Shown here: positions 35,448-43,375 of the stretch, piece by piece | How positions within the stretch are numbered: position 1 is the first letter of the stretch | How the letters are laid out: each line of letters begins with the position of its first letter | Assembly: GCA_964568805.1 (NCBI GenBank) | Contig: CAZMRW010000016.1 | Location: 1-56,699 of the forward strand | DNA length: 56,699 nucleotides | Direction: 5' to 3' | Source of the DNA: CAZMRW01 sp964568805 | GTDB taxonomy: Bacteria; Pseudomonadota; Gammaproteobacteria; Methylococcales; Methylomonadaceae | Position numbers and translations under genes: made by a program | The notes under the pieces: generated by a model | What the model was told of the DNA's origin: nothing | The model's input: only the letters and a program-made list of their open reading frames with translations | The model's database searches: none

Positions 35448-36193
35448 TAAAGGGTTTTCATCGCATGCAACTCGCTAAAACCGGTAATCGATTCAAGCCG
35501 GCGTGCAATCCTCTTTAAGGTACTTTTTGCTTTGTTAAAATGAAGGCCCAATTGGATCAAGCCTGGTAATTCCTGTGGATGGAGCGCAAGAAATAACAAT
35601 AATTTACTCAGCATGACGTCGCCCTGATCGTTCAGAGAGTAAGCAATGGCTTTCGGTAAATTCATTGTGACCGGATCGGCTATCGCCCTGATCGCCAGAA
35701 ATCCCAGATTATGATGTCCGGCGATCTTGGCGATAGCCGCGCTTTCCATATCGAGTGCGACTGCCCCAGTCAATGAATGCAGTTGTTTTTTTTCAAGACT
35801 GGTTTCGATCAACGTTTTACTTTCGGCCAATGATCCGCCAACAACAAAAGCAGGATTTTCACCGGTTTGCTGTTGCAGAATATTAACAGTATAACGGCGC
35901 CATTCCGGATTAACGGCGATCTTATTAGCATCGGCATCGATTAACTGTTCGGCCACAATAAGATCGCCGGGTTTTACCGATGCGCTAAGCCCCGCCGCGC
36001 AGCCCCAGCTGATTAACCGGGTAGCGCCTTTGATTATCAGCAGTTCGGCGGATGCCTGCGCATTCGTTGAGCCCGTACCGGAGCATGCGACCACTAATTT
36101 GTCGCTGATAAAAACACAATGCCCTTTATCAATTTTTGTTGAGGTCAGGGTGCTGAGTTCTTCGGGTAAGGCAACAATAATTCCGGTAATCAC
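35447..36193 (-). CDS. hpnG: Hopanoid nucleosidase HpnG
   Basis: A 248-residue phosphorylase/nucleosidase-fold protein that cleaves adenine from adenosylhopane to give ribosylhopane. The N-terminus ITGIIVALPEELSTL, CSGTGSTNAQASAELLI near residue 38, SWGCAAGLS near 62 and VALDMESAAIAKIA near 150 match the purine phosphorylase superfamily as seen in HpnG. Its start overlaps the shc stop by 4 bases and its stop overlaps the hpnO start, so all three are probably translated together. Confidence 0.93.
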   Translation of the reverse strand: MITGIIVALPEELSTLTSTKIDKGHCVFISDKLVVACSGTGSTNAQASAELLIIKGATRLISWGCAAGLSASVKPGDLIVAEQLIDADANKIAVNPEWRRYTVNILQQQTGENPAFVVGGSLAESKTLIETSLEKKQLHSLTGAVALDMESAAIAKIAGHHNLGFLAIRAIADPVTMNLPKAIAYSLNDQGDVMLSKLLLFLALHPQELPGLIQLGLHFNKAKSTLKRIARRLESITGFSELHAMKTL

Positions 36194-38178
36194 TTTTTAT
36201 TAAGCTCATTGCGATAACGCGCAAGCGCCCAAAGCGGAAAGAACTTGTCATAACCGTGGTATTTAAGATAGAAAACTTTTGGGAACCCGGGCGCAGTAAA
36301 ACATTTATCATTCCAGAAGCCGTCTTTCTGCTGATTGCGCAGAATAAAATCGATACCTGCCTTTACTTCAGGGCTGTGCGCTTCTCCGGCCGCCATCAGG
36401 CCGAGGACCGCCCAGGCTGTCTGGAATGCCGTGCTGAAACGGTATCTGCCGCTATGGCTGGTATCGTGATAGCTATAGTTGTCTTCACCCCAACCGCCAT
36501 CTTCGCGTTGGATACTTTTCAGCCAGGCAACAGCTTTCGTATACATCGGATCGTTTTTGGGCAGATCGGTTTGTTCAAGACCAAGCAACACTGACCAGGT
36601 GCCGTAAATGTAATTGGTGCCCCAGCGGCCGAACCATGAGCCATCTGCTTCCTGTTCGCCGCGCAAATAGTCGATCGTGCGTTTGAGCGCGGGCAGATAC
36701 GAATCATGATTTTTTGCCACTCTGGCCATCAGCATCGCACAGCGCGCACTGACATCGGCGGTCGGCGGATCCAGTAAAGCGCCGTGGTCGGCGAATGGAA
36801 TTTCATTCAGATAATAAGCCGTGTTATCCACATCAAAAGCGCCATAGCCGCCGTTTTGGGATTGCATGCCCACGATCCAGCGCGTTGCCCGATGTATGGG
36901 CTCATCGAGGCCGGGCAGACTGGATTCAGCCATGGCAAAGGCAACGACAGCCGTATCGTCGACATCGGGATAATGCGGATTATTAAACTGAAATGCCCAG
37001 CCGCCGCCTTCCAGATCGGGTTTCGAGATGCGCCAGTCACCGGGTTCATCCTTCAGTTGTTTGCTTTTTAGCCAGGCATGAGCCTTAGCCAGATTCTCGC
37101 TGTATGGAACGAAATCGTCCGCGGCAGTAGATGAATTGACGGCTTTATCGGTTTCCTGCAAGGCCAGCATAGCAAGTCCTGTATCCCAAACCGGAGATAA
37201 ACAGGGCTGGCAATAAGCATCGTGCTCATTGATCACCAGTAATTTATCGATTGCTTTTCTTGCGGTAACCACATGTTCATGATCCTTGGGCATGCCAAGC
37301 AAAAGCATGGCTTCGTAAGCATTAACCATAGCCGGGAAAATGCCGCCCAATCCGTCTTCGCCGTTCAGGCGTTCGATAAACCAGTCTTTGGCTTTTTCGA
37401 TGGCATGCTCGCGCATTTTCCGGGGGATCAGAGGGTTAATTAGGCGTCCCAATTGATCGAGTCCCAGAAATAATTTGTTCAGCAGGGTTCTTTCCGGAAA
37501 ATAGTGTTGTTCTTGATCCGGATGTACGATGAAAAGCTCGAGTATGCCGACGTTTTTCGGGTTTTTCGCGGTCGCTTTCAATGTGCAGAGAATGAACAAT
37601 GGCACCATGACCGTTCTGGACCAGTATGAAACCTTGTCCAGATGAAACGGGAACCACTTCGGCAGCAGCATGATTTCGACGGGTATGTAGGGAACGCCGC
37701 GCCAAGGCAACTGTTCGAAGGTTGCCAGGGCGATACGTGTGAACACATTGGCCTTGGCCGCACCGCCTTGTCCGATAATCCAGTTTCGGAGACGGGTCAT
37801 ATGCGGCGCATCGATGGCGTCACCAGCCATCTTTAATGCGTAATAGGCTTTAACACTGCCACTGATATCTCCCGGACCGCCGGTAAACATCGGAAAACTG
37901 CCGTCTTTGGATTGTCGGGATCTTAAATAATTGGCTATTTTAGACTGTAACGGTTCATTAATTTCGCCCAGATAGTGCATCATCATGATGTATTCTGATG
38001 GAATGGTGCAATCCGCTTCCAATTCAAATACCCAATAACCGTCTTTGTCCTGGAGGCTCAATAATTTATCCTTGGCCTTTGAGATGGCTTTATTTAGGTC
38101 GAATGCATTGGCATGAATAGGCGTCGATGAGCTGAGAACGTCGCTGGTATTGATATGAGTATTTGCATCGGTAAACAT
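36190..38178 (-). CDS. shc: Squalene-hopene cyclase
   Basis: A 662-residue class II triterpene cyclase. The catalytic acid motif DVDDTA is near residue 404. Several QW repeats are visible, for example QDGSWFGRW, QREDGGWGED, KDGSFPMFTGGPGD and QSQNGGYGAFD. It is a monotopic inner-membrane enzyme that converts squalene to hopene and hopanol. Length and motifs are typical. It follows sqs by 9 bases and overlaps hpnG. Confidence 0.97.
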   Translation of the reverse strand: MFTDANTHINTSDVLSSSTPIHANAFDLNKAISKAKDKLLSLQDKDGYWVFELEADCTIPSEYIMMMHYLGEINEPLQSKIANYLRSRQSKDGSFPMFTGGPGDISGSVKAYYALKMAGDAIDAPHMTRLRNWIIGQGGAAKANVFTRIALATFEQLPWRGVPYIPVEIMLLPKWFPFHLDKVSYWSRTVMVPLFILCTLKATAKNPKNVGILELFIVHPDQEQHYFPERTLLNKLFLGLDQLGRLINPLIPRKMREHAIEKAKDWFIERLNGEDGLGGIFPAMVNAYEAMLLLGMPKDHEHVVTARKAIDKLLVINEHDAYCQPCLSPVWDTGLAMLALQETDKAVNSSTAADDFVPYSENLAKAHAWLKSKQLKDEPGDWRISKPDLEGGGWAFQFNNPHYPDVDDTAVVAFAMAESSLPGLDEPIHRATRWIVGMQSQNGGYGAFDVDNTAYYLNEIPFADHGALLDPPTADVSARCAMLMARVAKNHDSYLPALKRTIDYLRGEQEADGSWFGRWGTNYIYGTWSVLLGLEQTDLPKNDPMYTKAVAWLKSIQREDGGWGEDNYSYHDTSHSGRYRFSTAFQTAWAVLGLMAAGEAHSPEVKAGIDFILRNQQKDGFWNDKCFTAPGFPKVFYLKYHGYDKFFPLWALARYRNELNKK

Positions 38179-38187
38179 AGTGCGTCC

Positions 38188-39288
38188 TTAAAGATTTGTC
38201 TGGGCTTTTTGGGCCTGTGTCAAATAATCCCATCCAGGGGTTTTCAGACCCCGGCTGGCAAATTTAAAAAGCAGGGATAGCAGGAAATTGCTGCGGCCGG
38301 TTAATTTGGTCGCGATAATCGTTGCTTTTACACTGTTGCGAGTTATTTTTACCTGATCGGATTTATTGAAATCGATGTTTTGTTTAATTTTTTTTAACGT
38401 TAAAACCGCCATACCCAAGGCCCACAGACAAAAATTGCGGATGCCGGTTTCATGAGGGGGCAGCAGTTGGGTGTAGGTCAGCGCATTTTGTAAATGCCCG
38501 TGAGCAATACTGATTAACCGTTCCAGGCCGATTTTGAAGTTAGGGTCGCTGGTTTCGGGGGTCAGGTTTTTAAGATCGAATCCGGTTTCCGTGAAAATAT
38601 CCTGCGGTAGCCAGCACACGCCTCTTTTTGCATCATCCCAGATATCTTTCAGTATGTTGGTCATTTGCAGGCCTTGTCCGAAAGAAACCGATAGTCGCAA
38701 CAATTCATCCTGATGTTGTGCAATTTCAGGGGAGTAGTGACAAAAAAGCTTCGCCAGCATTTCGCCTACGCAACCGGCCACGTAATAACAGTAGTTGTCA
38801 AGATCGGCCAAGGTTGTGAGACCGTAATGAAGATTTTGTGCCTGGAATACGGGCATGCCTTCGGCCATGGTCTCGACACAGGTGGCCAGGGCGTCGATTT
38901 GAGCCGGTTCAAACTTGTGGGTAATTTCAATGACACGGGGCAACACATGAATGAGCGTGTGTTCGGCAGGCAAGGTTTGCTCGGATAGCAACGGCGCCAG
39001 TTCCACGGCAAACGGTTCGGAATTGATCCCTGTTTTCACGATGGAGATAAATTCGGAACAAAAATATTTTTTTTGCTCGGGTGACAGGGAAACTTCGTCT
39101 TCAATCGTGTCGACGATGCGGCACAACAAATAGGCATTGGCTACCGCGCTATACAACTTTGCAGGCAGTTGCGGAATGGTCAATGCAAATGTTCTGGAAA
39201 CGCCTTCGAGCAGCAAAGCCTGAAATGCATCGTCAGGTAATTTGCTGAGTGACTTGGGGTTGTCCAGAGATATTCGGGTTTCGCTCAT
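38188..39288 (-). CDS. sqs: Squalene synthase, single-enzyme type
   Basis: A 366-residue isoprenoid head-to-head synthase. Both Asp-rich motifs are visible: RIVDTIEDE near residue 55 and LQMTNILKDIWDDAKRG near 200. GVSRTFALTIPQLP lies near 30 and DNYCYYVAGCVGEML near 160. These resemble eukaryote-type squalene synthases more than the HpnC/HpnD pair, and no hpnC, hpnD or hpnE is in the window. It makes squalene from two farnesyl diphosphates for the next gene, shc. The start is ATG 39288; a longer frame from TTG 39345 is unlikely. Confidence 0.9.
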   Translation of the reverse strand: MSETRISLDNPKSLSKLPDDAFQALLLEGVSRTFALTIPQLPAKLYSAVANAYLLCRIVDTIEDEVSLSPEQKKYFCSEFISIVKTGINSEPFAVELAPLLSEQTLPAEHTLIHVLPRVIEITHKFEPAQIDALATCVETMAEGMPVFQAQNLHYGLTTLADLDNYCYYVAGCVGEMLAKLFCHYSPEIAQHQDELLRLSVSFGQGLQMTNILKDIWDDAKRGVCWLPQDIFTETGFDLKNLTPETSDPNFKIGLERLISIAHGHLQNALTYTQLLPPHETGIRNFCLWALGMAVLTLKKIKQNIDFNKSDQVKITRNSVKATIIATKLTGRSNFLLSLLFKFASRGLKTPGWDYLTQAQKAQTNL

Positions 39289-39753
39289 AAATAATGTAGA
39301 TGCAGCCCACAGGTTACGCGAGTAAAAAAGATTTCTTGGTGGCAATCATAGCCTGTTTGTTGGTATTTTGCAAAGTAATGTTGTTTTGTTGCCAATTTTA
39401 ATAGCAAGTGTTCAAAAAGACGCTATTATTAAGAGTCAAAACAGTGGCTTAATCAACTTTGTTGTATTTCAGCAATGAATCGTAAAGTGGGGTTTCTGAT
39501 CGCATAGTAAAGAAATTTTACTGTTAAAACTGGAGTAGTTGATTAAAAGATAGTATTCTAGACAATAAATTAGGTCAGTAATTAAATCAACTAAGGACCG
39601 GTTGCCAGCTGTTGCAGGTCGGATGGTTGCAATCAGGAGATTCTTGTCTGGTTGTTGTTTTATTACTACATGTCTCTTGGCATGACGATGTCTTAGGGTG
39701 GCTGGGCCGGTTTTATCTGTCTGCCTGTATTTAACATTTTTGGAGGGTTTTTC
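39289..39753. other. Divergent regulatory region of the hopanoid locus
   Basis: 465 bases between sqs (minus) and hpnH (plus), AT-rich and without a credible ORF. It must hold both promoters. I cannot assign a clear -35/-10 pair to either. The long leader before hpnH leaves room for control at the RNA level. GGAGGG about 7 bases before the hpnH ATG is a strong ribosome binding site. Confidence 0.6.
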
Positions 39754-40863
39754 ATGGGAGTTCCTTTACGTCAACAGTTAACCGTAGGTGCCTATCTATT
39801 CAAGCAGAAAATTAGAGGGGTTAAGAAATATCCCTTGGTCTTGATGCTGGAGCCTTTGTTTCGCTGTAATTTGGCCTGTGCAGGTTGCGGGAAAATTGAT
39901 TATCCGGACGAAATTCTTGATAAACGCCTTTCATATGAGGAATGCATGCAGGCGGTCGATGAATGCAATGCGCCAATGGTGTCCATTCCCGGCGGTGAGC
40001 CGCTGATTCATAAAGAGATGCCGCAAATCGTCGCCGGAATTATTGCCCGAAAAAAATATGTTTATTTATGCACCAATGCGCTGTTGTTGAAAAAAAGGAT
40101 TGACGATTACAAGCCGTCGCCTTATCTGACTTTTTCTATCCATCTGGACGGTATGCGCGATAGGCATGATGCCTCTGTTTGCCAGGACGGTGTTTTTGAC
40201 CGTGCTGTTGAAGCGATCAAACTGGCGTTGGACAAAGGCTTTCGGGTGACCATTAACTGCACGCTGTTTCAAGGCGAAAACGCCCATGAAGTTGCTGAAT
40301 TTCTTGATTATGCCATGGAACTGGGCGTTGAAGGGGTCACCATTGCTCCCGGGTTCAGTTATGAAAGAGCGCCGCAACAGGATGTCTTCATTAAAGGCAA
40401 GGAAGTTAAGGAATTATTCCGGGGCATTTTTAAGATCGGCAAAAAACGTAACTGGAAATTAAACCATTCCGCGCTGTATCTTGATTTTCTGGCCGGTAAT
40501 CAAAGTTACCACTGCACGCCTTGGGGAAACCCGACGCGAAATGTCTTCGGTTGGCAAAAACCTTGTTACCTGTTGGCTGATGAAGGGAATGCAGCAAGTT
40601 TTAAGGAATTAATCGAAACAACGCCTTGGGAAAAATATGGTACCGTCAATAATCCAAAATGCGCAAACTGTATGGCCCATTGCGGCTACGAAGCCACTGC
40701 AGTTGAGGACATGCTAAAAAATCCGCTGAAAGGAATGTTGACCGCGATCAGAGGTCCTAAGACCGAAGGAGACATGATTCCCGAACTGGCGCCAAACTAC
40801 ACGGAAGAAAAGCCGCTGCCGACATTTTCGGGTATACCTATTAGAGTTGAAATGGCCGATTGA
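39754..40863 (+). CDS. hpnH: Adenosylhopane synthase HpnH (radical SAM)
   Basis: A 369-residue radical SAM enzyme with the CxxxCxxC cluster motif in FRCNLACAGC near residue 38. SIPGGEPLIH is near 78 and a C-terminal Cys cluster CANCMAHCGYEA near 305. It joins a 5'-deoxyadenosyl group to hopene (diploptene) to give adenosylhopane, the entry to extended hopanoids. Length and the MGVPLRQQLTVGAYL start match the HpnH family. It opens the plus-strand half of the locus, followed by the hpnM-like and mlaA-like genes. Confidence 0.96.
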   Translation: MGVPLRQQLTVGAYLFKQKIRGVKKYPLVLMLEPLFRCNLACAGCGKIDYPDEILDKRLSYEECMQAVDECNAPMVSIPGGEPLIHKEMPQIVAGIIARKKYVYLCTNALLLKKRIDDYKPSPYLTFSIHLDGMRDRHDASVCQDGVFDRAVEAIKLALDKGFRVTINCTLFQGENAHEVAEFLDYAMELGVEGVTIAPGFSYERAPQQDVFIKGKEVKELFRGIFKIGKKRNWKLNHSALYLDFLAGNQSYHCTPWGNPTRNVFGWQKPCYLLADEGNAASFKELIETTPWEKYGTVNNPKCANCMAHCGYEATAVEDMLKNPLKGMLTAIRGPKTEGDMIPELAPNYTEEKPLPTFSGIPIRVEMAD

Positions 40864-40983
40864 TTCAAGCTTGTCTTATTTTATCCACAATGACTGGATA
40901 ACGATTTGCCGGATTAAAGCTTTAGTCGAGGAAACAGTTTCAAAAGCTGACAACCAAGCTATGTTTTTACGAGATTTTAGATT

Positions 40984-41601
40984 ATGGTTTTTAAAATGTT
41001 TAAGTTAACAGGCGTTATTATACTGTGTCTGTTGACTGCTGTTAACGCAGTTGCCGAAGAGAAAAGCGGAACGAGCGCCAGGGCAGTCGTTGAAAAATTC
41101 CAGGCCGAGCTTATTCAGGTGATGAAAAATGGCAAACAACTCGGATTTGCCGGACGCTACGACAAGCTGTATGATTCGGTTTCCAACAGTCATGATTTGA
41201 CAAAAATTGCCCGTATCGTTGTCGGCAAAGAGTGGGAAAAGCTGTCGTCGGAACAGCAGGACAAGTTGATTGATGTGTTTAGCCGCCTGAGCGTTGCGTC
41301 ATATGCGCATAATTTTAAGGAATATGCCGGGGAATCTTTTGTCTTCGATTCTGAAGAAGAAACCGCCAGGGGCGGCTTCGTGGTGCATTCGCGCCTAATT
41401 GTACCTGATGATAAACCGGTAAAGTTTGATTATATGCTGAAGGAAATAGGCAGTAGTTGGCGGATCATTAATATTATCGCCAATGGCGTCAGTGATCTGG
41501 CCTTGAAAAGATCCGAATACACCACTATTCTACAGCGAGAAGGTTTTGATGCTTTAATCAAAAAAATCAACGAAAAAATCGATAATTATTCCAAACAATA
41601 G
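40984..41601 (+). CDS. hpnM: HpnM-like (MlaC/Ttg2D family) periplasmic protein
   Basis: A 205-residue MlaC-family protein with a signal peptide ending NAVA. Family marks are GRYDKLYDSVSNSHDLTKIARIVVG near residue 55, FSRLSVASYAHNF and WRIINIIANGVSDLALKRSEY near 160. In hopanoid loci the MlaC-like member is called HpnM and is thought to carry hopanoid or phospholipid across the periplasm. An mlaA-like gene starts 5 bases after it. A second paralogue is at 21062. Confidence 0.87.
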   Translation: MVFKMFKLTGVIILCLLTAVNAVAEEKSGTSARAVVEKFQAELIQVMKNGKQLGFAGRYDKLYDSVSNSHDLTKIARIVVGKEWEKLSSEQQDKLIDVFSRLSVASYAHNFKEYAGESFVFDSEEETARGGFVVHSRLIVPDDKPVKFDYMLKEIGSSWRIINIIANGVSDLALKRSEYTTILQREGFDALIKKINEKIDNYSKQ

Positions 41602-41606
41602 GTTTT

Positions 41607-42614
41607 ATGGCAATGAGCACACCATTCAGCGGCTTTCGCTCGGGTAGGATTCAACACATTTTCTCGGCTCTCTTGATGGGAGCCAGCATTACTCTGAGCG
41701 GTTGTGCCACTACGGGAGGGGAAAAGGACTCCGTCATGAGTCAGGCCGATCCTTATGAAAACATCAACAGGAAAGTTTTTGTTTTTAACGATCATGTTGA
41801 TAACTACGTTGCTGAGCCTATATCCAATGCGTATAAAAAAGTGACACCACAGTTTGTGCAAACGGGCATATTCAATTTTTTTAATAATCTGAAAAACATC
41901 AATGTCGTGCTCAATGACATGTTTCAAGCCAAATTCGAACAAGGCGCCCAGGATAGCGGCCGCTTTTTAATGAATACGACTGTGGGTTTGGCCGGACTGT
42001 TTGATGTCGCCAAACATGTGGGTTGGGAACAAAACGAAGAAGATTTTGACCAGACCTTGGCCGTATGGGGCGTGCCACAGGGATCTTATCTGGTAATCCC
42101 TTTTCTTGGACCTACCACCTCTCGTGGTATTCCTGGATCGGTCTTCGATACGGCGGCCAATCCTGCAACTTATGTCGGTTGGCCTGTCCAATTAGTGTCT
42201 ATGTTAAATACCAGAGCCAATGCTGAAGGCGCCTTAAAATTTATCGATGAAGCCGCGTTGGACCCTTACGTGTTTACCCGTGAATCTTATTTACAATGGC
42301 GCACCAGTTTATCTACCGATGGCAAGGCTGAATCCTCGTCGGATTTGTCAGAATTCGAAGACGAAATCGATGCAGGGGGCGACAACATGAGTCCCGGTCA
42401 AAAGAGTGCGGACGTCGGCGCCGCCGCGAAACCGGCTGCTATTCCTTCACAGACCATTGAAGATACTGAGAGAGAGACGGCTGCCGGCAATACAAAACAG
42501 TTTACGCAAGTCGCCAATTCATTTGGCGGAGTTACCCAGTCGTTTGACGAAACAGCCAAATCTTTTGAAGCAGCGGGCGATAAGCTGGATAAATTAAACG
42601 CAAAAAAAAACTGA
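41607..42614 (+). CDS. mlaA: MlaA/VacJ-family lipoprotein
   Basis: A 335-residue outer-membrane lipoprotein. The lipobox is ITLSGC, near residue 33. The MlaA core runs to about residue 235: DPYENINRKVFVFNDHVDNYV, FFNNLKNINVVLNDMFQ, DFDQTLAVWGVPQGSYLVIPFLGP and DEAALDPYVFTRESYLQWR. MlaA pulls mislocated phospholipid from the outer leaflet to MlaC. The last 100 residues are an acidic, low-complexity tail ending in a short helix (FDETAKSFEAAGDKLDKL), longer than usual. Together with the HpnM-like protein it may move hopanoids or phospholipids. Start ATG 41607 or 41613. Confidence 0.9.
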   Translation: MAMSTPFSGFRSGRIQHIFSALLMGASITLSGCATTGGEKDSVMSQADPYENINRKVFVFNDHVDNYVAEPISNAYKKVTPQFVQTGIFNFFNNLKNINVVLNDMFQAKFEQGAQDSGRFLMNTTVGLAGLFDVAKHVGWEQNEEDFDQTLAVWGVPQGSYLVIPFLGPTTSRGIPGSVFDTAANPATYVGWPVQLVSMLNTRANAEGALKFIDEAALDPYVFTRESYLQWRTSLSTDGKAESSSDLSEFEDEIDAGGDNMSPGQKSADVGAAAKPAAIPSQTIEDTERETAAGNTKQFTQVANSFGGVTQSFDETAKSFEAAGDKLDKLNAKKN

Positions 42615-42658
42615 AAAAAACCAGGAAATAGTGTAGAAAAATAACATAATTGATTAAA

Positions 42659-42681
42659 GAGAGGCAGTAATCCTGCCTCTC
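42659..42681. terminator. Bidirectional terminator between mlaA and apt
   Basis: GAGAGGCAG at 42659-42667 pairs exactly with CTGCCTCTC at 42673-42681 over a 5-base loop. The right arm overlaps the apt stop codon, so it probably serves both convergent genes. Confidence 0.7.
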
Positions 42682-43195
42682 AAAATTGCAATAAGGAATG
42701 AATTTCGTATCCATCGAGTTTATTCCTTCCTTCAAGAAAATTCAGTTCGACGACAAACGCACAGGCGACAACCTTTGCGCCCAGCTTCTCGATCAATTCG
42801 CAACTGGCTTTTGCGGTGCCCCCTGTAGCCAGAAGATCGTCAATCAATAATACGCGGTCATTGCTGTCGAAGGCATCGATATGCGCTTCCAGCGTGGCTG
42901 AACCATATTCCAGATCATACGATACGCTTTGCACATCATAGGGTAATTTGCCCGGTTTCCTCAACGGTATAAAAGGCAGTCCCATCTCCCAGGCGACCAA
43001 TGAACCGAAAATAAAACCGCGCGCCTCCATTCCGGCAACGGCGGTAATATTCCCGCCCAAAAAAGGCTGCATCAGTTGATGAACAGCCAGTTTTAATGTG
43101 GCGGGATCTTTCACCAGCGGCGTAATATCCTTAAAAATAATGCCGGGTATTGGAAAATCGGGAATATCGCGAATTTTGTTTTTTAGACGGTCCAT
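42680..43195 (-). CDS. apt: Adenine phosphoribosyltransferase
   Basis: A 171-residue type I phosphoribosyltransferase. The PRPP motif VLLIDDLLATGGTAKA is near residue 118, with GMEARGFIFGSLVAWEMGLPF near 55 and DIPDFPIPGIIFKDITPL at the N-terminus. It turns adenine and PRPP into AMP. It lies next to the hopanoid locus, where HpnG releases adenine, so local salvage is plausible. Its own upstream gap to dxs2 is 180 bases and shows no gene. Confidence 0.96.
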   Translation of the reverse strand: MDRLKNKIRDIPDFPIPGIIFKDITPLVKDPATLKLAVHQLMQPFLGGNITAVAGMEARGFIFGSLVAWEMGLPFIPLRKPGKLPYDVQSVSYDLEYGSATLEAHIDAFDSNDRVLLIDDLLATGGTAKASCELIEKLGAKVVACAFVVELNFLEGRNKLDGYEIHSLLQF

Positions 43196-43375
43196 GGTTT
43201 TATTTTTTTAGTGAATATAATTCAGTCTAATATTATTGGCATCGGGTCGGGTCAGAGCGCATCTGGCTATATGCTGACCCACTTCTGAAACATTTTTAAG
43301 GCATTCATGTTGTCGGCGACTAGGGGTCTGCTTCAACTTTGTCGCGGCGATCAGCATGGATATGATGTTCGACTG

